Positions 35,494 to 44,010 of a DNA stretch of 64,000 bases are shown here, in pieces (positions within the stretch are counted from its first letter, which is position 1; each line of letters starts with the position of its first letter). Where the stretch lies: NCBI RefSeq assembly GCF_001425005.1, contig NZ_LMDB01000007.1, positions 34,115 to 98,114 of the forward strand, given 5' to 3'. The notes under the pieces were generated by a model, which saw nothing but the letters and a program-made list of their open reading frames with translations, had not been told where the DNA came from and made no database searches. Source of the stretch: Duganella sp. Root336D2 (lineage in GTDB: Bacteria; Pseudomonadota; Gammaproteobacteria; Burkholderiales; Burkholderiaceae_D). Position numbers and translations under genes: made by a program.

Positions 35494-35520
35494 AGGCCGG
35501 GGCCCGTCCCCGGCTTTTTT
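35494..35520 (+). terminator. Rho-independent terminator of the IOR gene
   Basis: The stem GCCGGGG (35496-35502) and CCCCGGC (35508-35514) with a 5-base loop is followed by TTTTTT, 20 bases after the stop codon. Confidence 0.93.
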
Positions 35521-35601
35521 CATAAGCATCTGCAAAATCATTCGTTCAGTAATAAAGACCGGCTTGCTAAGGTGGCGCCTCTTCCCAAGAGGACTACTTC
35601 A

Positions 35602-38277
35602 ATGCAGACAAGATTCAAATTGAAACCGTTGGCGGCTGGCGCTTTCGTTTTGCTGGCCGGCGCCGCACAGGCCCAGGAGGCGGCATCGCCGGCCGCCGTC
35701 GTGATCACCGGCTCGCGTATCCCGCGCGCCAGCCTGGAAGGACCGTCGGCAGTGACGGTCCTCACCGGCGACGACATCACCAGGCAAGGCTTCAAAAACG
35801 TTTTCGACGCGCTGACCAACCAGTCGCAGAACAGCGGCTTCGTACAAGGCGCGGATTACGGCAATACGTTCACCCCATCGGCCAACGCCATCAGCCTGCG
35901 CGGCCTGGGGCCGAACCACACGCTGGTGCTGCTGAACGGCCGCCGCATGGCCGACTTCCCGATCGCCTATGAAGGCACGGTCAATTTCACCAACCTGGCC
36001 AATATCCCGTCGAGCGTGGTGGAGCGCATCGAGATCCTGAGCGGCGGCGCATCGGCGGTCTATGGCTCGGACGCGATTGCGGGCGTGGTCAATATCATCC
36101 TGAAGAAGCAGGCCAACGGCTACGACATCAATCTCAAGGCCGGCACCACCACGCGCGGCGGCGGCAGCAACAAGCGCCTGCAATTCAGCGGCGGCCAAAG
36201 CTTCGACAAGCTGAACACCCTGTTCAGCGTGGAGCTGCTGGAACGCGATCCGCTGTGGAGCGCAGAGCGCGACTTCATGGCCAGCAAGAGCGGCGTGGCG
36301 CCGACTTCGGTACTGGCACGCAAGAACGTCAGCAGCGGTAAATACGTCGACCTGGGCAACACCTGCTCCGACCTCGGCGACCTGTTCGGCGGCAGCACCG
36401 TCAAGTACACGGCCAAGGCAGGCAGCTATTGCGCCAGCCCGAAAGTCGGCCCGACTTACTGGACCATCCAGACCAAAAACAGCAGCCAGAACCTGTTCGG
36501 CAGCGCCAACTACGAGCTGTCCGAGTCCACCACGCTGTTTGCGGAGGCCCTGTACGGCAACAACCGCAGCACCAACAACACGCGCGGCCCGTCGTGGACT
36601 TCGCGTTCGGCCACCGACAGCTATTTCTGGAACCAGAACACCAGCCGCTACGAGGCATGGAGCCGCTTCATTTCGCCCGAAGAGATGGGCGGCGTGGAGC
36701 GCTACAACCGCCGCTGGGACGACCAGGCAGCGTCGCTGTCGCTCGGCGTGCGCGGCCTTGTCCCCGGCACTTCGTGGAACTACGAAGCCGGCTATGCCGC
36801 CTCGCAGTACAAGAGCCAGAACCACACCCAGCGTGCCTTGGCCAATATCGACAGCTTCTTTCTCGGCCAACAATTGGGCGTGAATGCCAGCGGCATCGCC
36901 ATCTTCGCACCTGATCCTGCGCGCCTGACCACGCGCCTGACGCCCGGCGAATTCCATTCCATCACCGGCGAATCGGTCAGCGACGACAAATCGTGGACCA
37001 ATACCCTTAGCCTGACCGCCAACGGCGAAGCGTTCAAGCTGCCAGCCGGCCCGGTCAAGGTGGCCACGGTGGCGGAACTGGGCAAGCAGGGCTTCTCCAA
37101 TATTCCGGATGCACGCATCAACCAGGGCTACTTCAACACGCTGGCGCCGTCCGACGTCACCTCCGGCACCCGCAAGCGTTACGCCCTCGGCGCCGAGGCC
37201 AGCGTCCCGCTGCTGAAGACGCTGGCCGGCACGCTGGCCGGGCGTTACGACCGCTATAGCTTCGCCGGCCGCGACGACGGCAAGTTCACTTACAACGGCG
37301 GGCTGGAATGGCGCCCGGCCACGCAGCTCCTGCTGCGCGGGAATGTGGCGACCAGCTTCCGGGCGCCGGACATGAACTACATCTACAAGGCGCGCGGCAC
37401 CGGCTATTACTCGTCCACCACCGATTACTACCGCTGCGCCAAAGCGGGCCAGCCGGTGGCCGATTGCGACTTCGCCAATTACTCGCCGGGCGCCGACTAT
37501 GTACAGACCGGCAGCACGGACCTGCGCTCCGAAAAGGGCCGCTCCGCCGGTCTGGGCGTTGTATGGTCGCCAAGCGCCGACTTCGACGTCACGCTGGATT
37601 ACTGGAAGATCCGCATCGACGACCTGGTGACCAACCTGAGCGCCGACAAGCTGCTGCGCGATGAATCCGATTGCCGCATCAAGGGCGACCTCACATTGCC
37701 GACCTGCGCCGATGCGATCCGCCGCATCGTCCGTTATGCCGACAATGCGCTGAACAAGCCGGGCGAGATCAGGCAGATCCTGGTCAACCCGATCAACGCG
37801 GCATCGACCAGGGTGAGCGGCATCGACCTGTCGGCCAAGTACCTCCTGCGCACCAGCGCTTACGGCAACTTCAGCACCAGGGTGAATTACTCGAAGACGC
37901 TGAAACAGGAGTCGCGCCAGTTCGCCGGCGACCCGCTGAACAACGACAAGGACGACCTGGGCAATAACGACTGGCGCGACAAGTTGAACGCCAGCCTGAC
38001 CTGGAATGCGGGCGACTGGTCGAACACGCTGTTCCTGCAACGCTACGGCAAAGTGCCTGACGCCGCCGGCAAGGCCTGGCTGACGCCAACCATCCTGGTC
38101 AACGCCAGCTCTGTGGTCAAGGTGAACCAGCGCACCACGGTATCGCTGGCCGTGAACAACCTGCTCAACCGCGTCAAGCGGGACGCAAGCGGCGGTTGGC
38201 CGTATTACCCCGTCGGCAATTACAGCCCGGCAGGCCGCCAGCTGTGGCTTGAGTTGAATTATCATTTCGGCACTTAA
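35602..38277 (+). CDS. TonB-dependent outer-membrane receptor
   Basis: An 891-residue active transporter. The signal peptide ends GAAQAQ (about residue 24), and a short linker leads to the plug domain (about 35-160: VVITGSRIPRASLEGPSAV, LLNGRRMADFP, ILSGGASAVYGSDAIAGVVN). A long beta-barrel runs to LWLELNYHF near the C-terminus. The TGSRIPR-type plug is typical of receptors for peptides or glycans in proteobacteria, not of siderophore receptors. The start at 35602 has AGAGG about 10 bases upstream. It opens a plus-strand block with a protease, a carboxypeptidase and two GH92 mannosidases, which suggests uptake of their products. Confidence 0.92.
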   Translation: MQTRFKLKPLAAGAFVLLAGAAQAQEAASPAAVVITGSRIPRASLEGPSAVTVLTGDDITRQGFKNVFDALTNQSQNSGFVQGADYGNTFTPSANAISLRGLGPNHTLVLLNGRRMADFPIAYEGTVNFTNLANIPSSVVERIEILSGGASAVYGSDAIAGVVNIILKKQANGYDINLKAGTTTRGGGSNKRLQFSGGQSFDKLNTLFSVELLERDPLWSAERDFMASKSGVAPTSVLARKNVSSGKYVDLGNTCSDLGDLFGGSTVKYTAKAGSYCASPKVGPTYWTIQTKNSSQNLFGSANYELSESTTLFAEALYGNNRSTNNTRGPSWTSRSATDSYFWNQNTSRYEAWSRFISPEEMGGVERYNRRWDDQAASLSLGVRGLVPGTSWNYEAGYAASQYKSQNHTQRALANIDSFFLGQQLGVNASGIAIFAPDPARLTTRLTPGEFHSITGESVSDDKSWTNTLSLTANGEAFKLPAGPVKVATVAELGKQGFSNIPDARINQGYFNTLAPSDVTSGTRKRYALGAEASVPLLKTLAGTLAGRYDRYSFAGRDDGKFTYNGGLEWRPATQLLLRGNVATSFRAPDMNYIYKARGTGYYSSTTDYYRCAKAGQPVADCDFANYSPGADYVQTGSTDLRSEKGRSAGLGVVWSPSADFDVTLDYWKIRIDDLVTNLSADKLLRDESDCRIKGDLTLPTCADAIRRIVRYADNALNKPGEIRQILVNPINAASTRVSGIDLSAKYLLRTSAYGNFSTRVNYSKTLKQESRQFAGDPLNNDKDDLGNNDWRDKLNASLTWNAGDWSNTLFLQRYGKVPDAAGKAWLTPTILVNASSVVKVNQRTTVSLAVNNLLNRVKRDASGGWPYYPVGNYSPAGRQLWLELNYHFGT

Positions 38278-38281
38278 CCTG

Positions 38282-38308
38282 TTGTAAATTTGATTGGAAT
38301 ATTTACAA
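38282..38308. promoter_or_regulatory. Dyad over the -35 box of the M48 gene
   Basis: TTGTAAAT (38282-38289) and ATTTACAA (38301-38308) form a perfect 8-bp inverted repeat; the right arm contains the TTTACA -35 box. It could be an operator. Confidence 0.45.
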
Positions 38309-38330
38309 TCAATTAGTTACTCCATAGAAT
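38302..38330 (+). promoter_or_regulatory. Promoter of the M48 peptidase gene
   Basis: TTTACA (38302-38307) and TAGAAT (38325-38330) are spaced exactly 17 bases. The predicted transcript start near 38337 leaves only about 13 bases before the ATG at 38350, with no ribosome site. Confidence 0.65.
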
Positions 38331-38356
38331 CATTGGATGCAATAATTCTATGGAGT
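38319..38356. promoter_or_regulatory. Dyad spanning -10 box, transcript start and ATG of the M48 gene
   Basis: ACTCCATAGAA (38319-38329) and TTCTATGGAGT (38346-38356) are a perfect 11-bp inverted repeat with a 16-base centre. The left arm covers the -10 box and the right arm covers the start codon. Confidence 0.55.
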
Positions 38357-41300
38357 GCATCATCCAAACCGCGATCCCGTCGCAGCCGGCCGTGCTGGCC
38401 GAACTGACCCGTCCCACAGCCGCATACCAGCGCAGCGCGCGCCTTGCCGTGGCAGGCTTGCTGGCCTTTGTACTGTTGTATTTCGGCCTGGCAGGCTGGT
38501 TCCTGTTCAGTGCCTGGCGCCTGGTGCACGCCAGCCAGCACGGCGGCAATGGTTTCGCCAGCTGGTGCGCCGCCATCGTGGCGGTACTGCTGGCGATCGT
38601 CATGTTGAAGGCGGTCTTCGCCGTACGCCACGCGATGTCGCCCGGCGTGGTGGAAGTCAAACGCGAAGAGCAGCCGCGCTTGTTCGATTACCTGATGGAG
38701 CTGGCCGATGCGGCCGGCGCACCGCGCCCGCACCGGGTCTTCCTCTCCAACCGCGTGAATGCCGCAGTGTTCTATGACCTGTCGCTGCTCAACCTGATTT
38801 TCCCTTCGAAGAAAAACCTGGAAATCGGCCTGCCGCTGGTGAACGCGATGCCGCTGGGCGAACTGCGCGCCGTGCTGGCGCACGAATTCGGCCACTTCGC
38901 GCAACGCTCGATGGCGGTAGGCCGCTGGGCCTACGTGGCGCAGCAGGTGGTGCAGGAAATGGTAGCGCGCCGCGACAAGCTGGACGACTTCATCGAAGGC
39001 TTTGGCCGCATTGATATCCGCCTGCGCCTGGTGGCCTGGGTGTTGCAGGTCATCGTCTGGTCACTGCGCTCGCTGGTGGAGCAGGTCTTCCGCCTGGTGG
39101 TATTGATGCAAAGGGCCCTGTCGCGCGAAATGGAGATGCAGGCCGACCTGGTGGCGGTGTCGCTGACCGGCAGCGATGCCCTGGTCCACGCGCTGCACCG
39201 CCTGGGCGCGGCGGACGACGCCTGGGAGCGCAGCGTCGGTTTCGTCTTCAGCGAACACGGCGCCGGCCGCGCCACCGTCGATGCCTATGCCGTACAAAGT
39301 CATGTTACGGCGCGCATGGCCGGAATCCTGGACGACCCGTACTACGGCAAGGTGCCGCCGCTGCCGTCGCATCAGCCGGAGCAGCACCGCGTGTTCAAGG
39401 CGGAGCTGGGCCAGCCGCCGCGTATGTGGCAAACCCACCCGCAAAACCACGAGCGCGAAGAGAATGCCAAACGGCGCTACCTGGCGGCTGCGGTCGACCA
39501 GTCCAGCGCATGGTCGCTGTTCGACGATGCGGCGGGGCTGCGCCAGCGCATGACCGCCCATCTGCTGGAAGGCCAGGAAGGCGAAGCGGCCCCGGTCGAA
39601 CTGGAAGATAGCCTGAAACGCCTGGCGAAGGAATATCGCCGCGAGCATTTCCAGAGCCGCTATTGCGGCGTGTACTTCGGCCGTTCGCTGACGCGCCACG
39701 CCACGCAAGCCGGGGAACTGCGCGCTGCGCGTAATGCCCAGCCTGCGGCCGTGGCCAGTGCCCTGTATCCGGTCTCGCTCAAGGAAGATGTGCGCCAGTT
39801 GCGTCAGCTGCAGGAAGAGCGCGCGCAATTGTCGGCCGTGATCAACGGCCACGCCAAGGTGCAGGGAAATCGCGTGCAGCTGGGCGGCGAAGAATACCGT
39901 GTCAACCAATTGCCGGCGGCGCTGCAGCGCACCGATGAACGCATCGGCCAACTGGAAGAAAAGCTGCGCCGCCATGATGCAACGGTGCGTGCCTGGCACT
40001 ATGCGGCGGCGGTCAAACTGGGTGAAGGCTGGCCGGCCTACCTGGACAGCCTGCTCGACGTACTGCATTACGCCGAACACAGCGCCGCCGACCTGCACGA
40101 TGCCTGGGGCCTGGTGTTGAACACCCGCGCGGTGGTGACGGCCGTAGCGCGCCAGAGCGAAAGCAATATCCGCCGGCTGATCGCCGATTGCAGCGGCCTT
40201 TACCTGGTGCTCGATGAGATTTATCGCGGCAATGGCGCCGTTCAGCTCGACCCGCAGTTGATGGAGCGGCTGGAAATGACGGAGAGCTGGCAAACCGCGC
40301 TGCAGAAATTCACGCTGTCGCCGGTCTCGCGCGACAACATCAACGACTGGCTGCATGCGGTCGCCAACTGGACCTCCCACACCAGCAACTGGCTGGGCGC
40401 GCTGCGCTCGGCGGTGCTGGAACAGATGCTGGTCAGCGAAACGCTGCTGGCCAGCCATGCGCGCAGCGGCGCCCCGATTGCCGCGGCACCGCAACCGTGC
40501 CAGGTTCCAATAAGCTACGGCGTGCTGCTGGCCGGCGGCGAGCGGAAATTGCAAACGTCGCTGGACTGGTGGTCGCGCTTCCAGCGCGCCGATGGCTGGT
40601 TTGCCGGCGGTGCGCGCCTGGCGGTTGCTGGCGGCGTCGTGGTCAGTGTGCTGGGCATGGGCATGGCGCTGGGCACTTCGACCGTCATGGTCTACAACGG
40701 CCTGGGCACGCCGGTACGTGTCACGATCGACGGCAATTCGAGGCTGGTCGACCCGGGCCAGCACGTCACGATCGATGCCAGCGCGGACGCGCAGCATAAC
40801 GTCGAAGCCCGCCTGCTGGATGGCCGGCTGTTGGAAAGCTTGCGTCCCCGCGATGGCGCGGAGCAGTCGGTGTACAACGTAGCCGGGGGCTCCGTGATGG
40901 CAACCGGCATCGTCCATTACGGCGGTGCTGGCGACGAAAAGAACATCGTACTTGGCGCACCGCGCTGGTTCGACACCGACGCCGACGTGCTGTTCGAAGA
41001 GCCGCCGAAATCGGTCAGCAGCAAGAGCAAGAAATGGCGCAAGGTGCTTGTCGCGGCATCGGGCATGGAGCCGGAGTCGTTGTCGGGTCTGGTGAAGGAC
41101 GAGGCGCAGCGCAAGGCCATGGTATCGGCCCACGCGCGCTGGGACAGCATCAAGGCGCCGTCGACCTATACCTGGCTGACCATGGCACACGAAGGCGGCG
41201 CCGGCGATGTGCTGGTGCAGCGCCTGAAGGACGACCCGGAAAATGTCCAGCTGCGGCGCGCCGAACAGGACATTGCCAACGAATCGCCGGAGACCTGCTC

Positions 41301-42117
41301 TGCAGCACGCGAGCGTGCCAAGGAGCGCCCGCAAGACGGCGACCGGCTCTACCTGGCGCTGCGCTGCGGCCAGGCTGCCACCCGGGAAGAGATCGCGGCG
41401 GCACGGGCGCGCTTCCCCGGCAATGCCTGGCTGGCTTACCTGCACGTGCGCACCTTGCTCGATCACGGCGTCTGGAACGAAGCGCTGGAGCCTCTGCGCC
41501 AGGTGCAAGGCAAGCTGCCATACGAGAACGCGGAACTGGAAATGCAGCTGGAACGCTTGCAGCGCCTGCTGGAGGGGCAGGTCAGGACTCGCCTCTTGCC
41601 CGCGGACTCGCGCGTCGCCGCCATGGCGCAGACCGAGCGCGATACGAATGACCCGTATGGCGCCCTGTCGCGCGGCGAACTGGGCAAGGCGCTGCAGGCG
41701 ACCAAGGACGAACCGGGCCGGGCGGCGCGCATGCGCCGGCTGGTCGGGGCATCGGACGGCGCCAGCGCGGCCCAGGTGCAGGCGGCGCTGGACGAGCCGA
41801 TGGCAAACGGCATCGACCAGGCGACCTTGCTGGTCGGTGCGGCGCTGGCGCTGCGCCATGGCCGCGACACCGAGCCGTACTGGGTCCAGGCGAAGTCGAT
41901 GCGCGAATATGCGCCGCGCCTGCGTCGCTTCATCGAGGCAGCGAATGCCGGCAAATTCCAGGAGGCCGAAATGGTGCTGGGTGCAATGCCGATGGAGGCG
42001 CGTGCCCTGGCCTACGCAGCGGGCGTGGTAGTGGCAGGCGACGGTGCCCCGGCCCATTGGCGCAAGACTGCGCGCCTGGTGCTGTTCGCGCCTGAGCGCC
42101 CATACCTGCGAAGCTGA
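38350..42117 (+). CDS. Large membrane M48-type metalloprotease with long C-terminal extension
   Basis: A 1255-residue protein. Two N-terminal membrane segments (about 31-55 and 66-90) precede a gluzincin M48 domain with HEFGH (His178, Glu179, His182) and the third zinc ligand Glu262 in EMQAD. A long helical region follows (about 330-760), then another membrane segment (about 755-790), a small beta-rich part (VMVYNGLGTPVRVTIDGN), and a TPR-like C-terminus (about 950-1255). M48 enzymes are typically HtpX- or Ste24-like and 280-500 residues; this size is unusual. The start at 38350 has no Shine-Dalgarno site and lies in a dyad. Confidence 0.8.
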   Translation: MECIIQTAIPSQPAVLAELTRPTAAYQRSARLAVAGLLAFVLLYFGLAGWFLFSAWRLVHASQHGGNGFASWCAAIVAVLLAIVMLKAVFAVRHAMSPGVVEVKREEQPRLFDYLMELADAAGAPRPHRVFLSNRVNAAVFYDLSLLNLIFPSKKNLEIGLPLVNAMPLGELRAVLAHEFGHFAQRSMAVGRWAYVAQQVVQEMVARRDKLDDFIEGFGRIDIRLRLVAWVLQVIVWSLRSLVEQVFRLVVLMQRALSREMEMQADLVAVSLTGSDALVHALHRLGAADDAWERSVGFVFSEHGAGRATVDAYAVQSHVTARMAGILDDPYYGKVPPLPSHQPEQHRVFKAELGQPPRMWQTHPQNHEREENAKRRYLAAAVDQSSAWSLFDDAAGLRQRMTAHLLEGQEGEAAPVELEDSLKRLAKEYRREHFQSRYCGVYFGRSLTRHATQAGELRAARNAQPAAVASALYPVSLKEDVRQLRQLQEERAQLSAVINGHAKVQGNRVQLGGEEYRVNQLPAALQRTDERIGQLEEKLRRHDATVRAWHYAAAVKLGEGWPAYLDSLLDVLHYAEHSAADLHDAWGLVLNTRAVVTAVARQSESNIRRLIADCSGLYLVLDEIYRGNGAVQLDPQLMERLEMTESWQTALQKFTLSPVSRDNINDWLHAVANWTSHTSNWLGALRSAVLEQMLVSETLLASHARSGAPIAAAPQPCQVPISYGVLLAGGERKLQTSLDWWSRFQRADGWFAGGARLAVAGGVVVSVLGMGMALGTSTVMVYNGLGTPVRVTIDGNSRLVDPGQHVTIDASADAQHNVEARLLDGRLLESLRPRDGAEQSVYNVAGGSVMATGIVHYGGAGDEKNIVLGAPRWFDTDADVLFEEPPKSVSSKSKKWRKVLVAASGMEPESLSGLVKDEAQRKAMVSAHARWDSIKAPSTYTWLTMAHEGGAGDVLVQRLKDDPENVQLRRAEQDIANESPETCSAARERAKERPQDGDRLYLALRCGQAATREEIAAARARFPGNAWLAYLHVRTLLDHGVWNEALEPLRQVQGKLPYENAELEMQLERLQRLLEGQVRTRLLPADSRVAAMAQTERDTNDPYGALSRGELGKALQATKDEPGRAARMRRLVGASDGASAAQVQAALDEPMANGIDQATLLVGAALALRHGRDTEPYWVQAKSMREYAPRLRRFIEAANAGKFQEAEMVLGAMPMEARALAYAAGVVVAGDGAPAHWRKTARLVLFAPERPYLRS

Positions 42118-42124
42118 AGCGCTC

Positions 42125-42130
42125 TATAAT
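42125..42130 (+). promoter_or_regulatory. -10 box of the M14 peptidase gene
   Basis: A perfect TATAAT lies 8 bases after the M48 stop; the -35 region (about 42102-42107) is weak. Confidence 0.6.
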
Positions 42131-42160
42131 GCTCCGGCGTTTTCCAACAACCGCCGGAGC
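42131..42160 (+). promoter_or_regulatory. Dyad at the 5' end of the M14 peptidase transcript
   Basis: GCTCCGGCG (42131-42139) and CGCCGGAGC (42152-42160) form a perfect 9-bp inverted repeat that starts directly after the -10 box and ends 6 bases before the ATG. It could be an operator or a 5' hairpin; it lacks a T-tract. Confidence 0.5.
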
Positions 42161-42166
42161 ACTGAG

Positions 42167-43921
42167 ATGATTCGTCCTGCCGTACTGCTTGCCCTGTCTG
42201 CTGCCTTTCCACTGGCGCATGCCGCGCCCGACCTCGCCACTGTCGCGGAACGCTCCGGCTACCATGCCACCGGCCGCTACGACGAAGTGCAGCGCCTGTG
42301 CGCCGATTACCAGAAGGCTTACCCGAAAGCCGTGCGCTGCTTCTCCTTCGGCGAAACGCCTGAGGGACGTCCGATGCTGGCGCTGTCCGTCTCCCGTACC
42401 GGTGCACTGACTGCCGCCGCAGCCAGGCAGCGCAAGCTGCCGGTGCTGCTGGTGCAGGGCGGCATCCACGCCGGCGAGATCGATGGCAAGGATGCCGGCT
42501 TCTGGGCCCTGCGCGAGGCGCTGGACGGCAAGGCTGCTGCCGGCGCCCTGGACAAGCAGGTGCTACTGTTCGTCCCCGTCTTCAATGTCGATGGCCATGA
42601 GCGCTTCGGCAAGAACAACCGCCCCAACCAGCGCGGCCCGGTCGAAATGGGCTGGCGCGTCACGGCGCAGAACTACAACCTCAATCGCGACTACGTAAAA
42701 GCCGATGCGCCTGAAATGCAGGCCATGCTCAAGCTGGTCAACGAGTGGGATCCGCTGGCCTACATCGACCTGCACGTGACCGACGGCGCCAAGTTCCAGC
42801 CGGACGTCTCGATCCAGGTCGAGCCGGTGCACGGCGGCGATGCGGCGCTGCTGCCGCTTGGTAAAGAACTGCGCGACAACGTCATGGCCGACCTGCGCAA
42901 GCAGGGTTCCGACCCGCGCCATTTCTATATCTCCTTCGACCAGACCGACCAGCCGGATTCCGGCTTCGTCGACAGCATGGCTACGCCGCGCTTCTCGACC
43001 GGCTATTTCCCGCTGCGTAACCGTTTCGCCATGCTGGTGGAAACCCACTCGTGGCGCGACTATCCGCACCGCGTGAGGGTCACCCGCAACACCATCGTCT
43101 CGCTGATGGAGCAGTTTGCGCAGCATGGCGCGGCCTGGGCCAAGGCTGCGGCGGACGCCGATGTGCGCGCCGCCAAACTGGCCGACATGCCGCTCAGTTA
43201 CAAAACCACCGAGCGCACCGGGATGATCGACTTCCCGGGCTACGAATACAGCCGCACCCCGTCCGACGTATCCGGCGGCATCTGGACCAGATACGACGAG
43301 TCCAAACCGCAGAAGTGGACGGTGCCGTTGCGCGACGAAGTGGTGCCGGACGTGGTGGCCAAGGCGCCTGCCGGCGGCTACCTGGTGCCGGCCGCGCAAG
43401 TTTCCCTGGTCGAACCTAAGCTGAAGGCGCACGGCATCAGCTACAAGCGCCTGGAGCAGGCGCCGGGCAAGGTGGCGGTGGAAGTCTTCCGCGCCGATGA
43501 AGCCAGGCTGACCGCAACTTCCTTTGAAGGCCACCAGCTGGCGAGCTGGAAAGGCGGCTGGAAGGCCGAACAGCGCGAAGTAGGCAAAGGCGCCCTGTTC
43601 GTGCCGATCTCCCAGCCGAAATCGCGCCTGGTGATGACCATGCTGGAGCCGGCAAGCGCCGATTCGCTGGCGGCCTGGGGCTTCTTCAACAACTACCTCG
43701 AGCGCAAGGAGTATATGGAGGAGTATGTCGCCGAAGAGGCGGCGCGTGAAATGCTGGCGTCCGACCCGGCACTCGCAGCTGCCTTCAAGGCCAGGCTGGA
43801 AAGCGATCCGGCCTTCGCCAACAGTCCGCGTGCCCGCCTGGACTTCTTCGCCCGCCGCCATGCGACCTGGGACGAGCGCCATAACCTGTACCCGGTCTAC
43901 CGCACGGGCCTTGTTTACTAA
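42167..43921 (+). CDS. Secreted M14-family zinc carboxypeptidase
   Basis: A 584-residue exported peptidase with a signal peptide ending AHAA (about residue 19). The M14 zinc motif is His101-x-x-Glu104 in GGIHAGEIDGKD, followed by the substrate-binding FNVDGHERFGKNN and LNRDYVKADAPE and the third His in YIDLHVTDG. M14 enzymes trim C-terminal amino acids from peptides. The start at 42167 is just 49 bases after the M48 stop, with its own TATAAT box and leader hairpin. The position between a TonB receptor/protease and two mannosidases supports a role in glycoprotein degradation. Confidence 0.88.
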   Translation: MIRPAVLLALSAAFPLAHAAPDLATVAERSGYHATGRYDEVQRLCADYQKAYPKAVRCFSFGETPEGRPMLALSVSRTGALTAAAARQRKLPVLLVQGGIHAGEIDGKDAGFWALREALDGKAAAGALDKQVLLFVPVFNVDGHERFGKNNRPNQRGPVEMGWRVTAQNYNLNRDYVKADAPEMQAMLKLVNEWDPLAYIDLHVTDGAKFQPDVSIQVEPVHGGDAALLPLGKELRDNVMADLRKQGSDPRHFYISFDQTDQPDSGFVDSMATPRFSTGYFPLRNRFAMLVETHSWRDYPHRVRVTRNTIVSLMEQFAQHGAAWAKAAADADVRAAKLADMPLSYKTTERTGMIDFPGYEYSRTPSDVSGGIWTRYDESKPQKWTVPLRDEVVPDVVAKAPAGGYLVPAAQVSLVEPKLKAHGISYKRLEQAPGKVAVEVFRADEARLTATSFEGHQLASWKGGWKAEQREVGKGALFVPISQPKSRLVMTMLEPASADSLAAWGFFNNYLERKEYMEEYVAEEAAREMLASDPALAAAFKARLESDPAFANSPRARLDFFARRHATWDERHNLYPVYRTGLVY

Positions 43922-44010
43922 ACTTTCTGAAACTTCGCCGTTTCCGTCACTTTCGATTGCGAGGAAATATCGGGTAAAGGTATAACAGCACCATCGTAAA
44001 AGGAGACACC

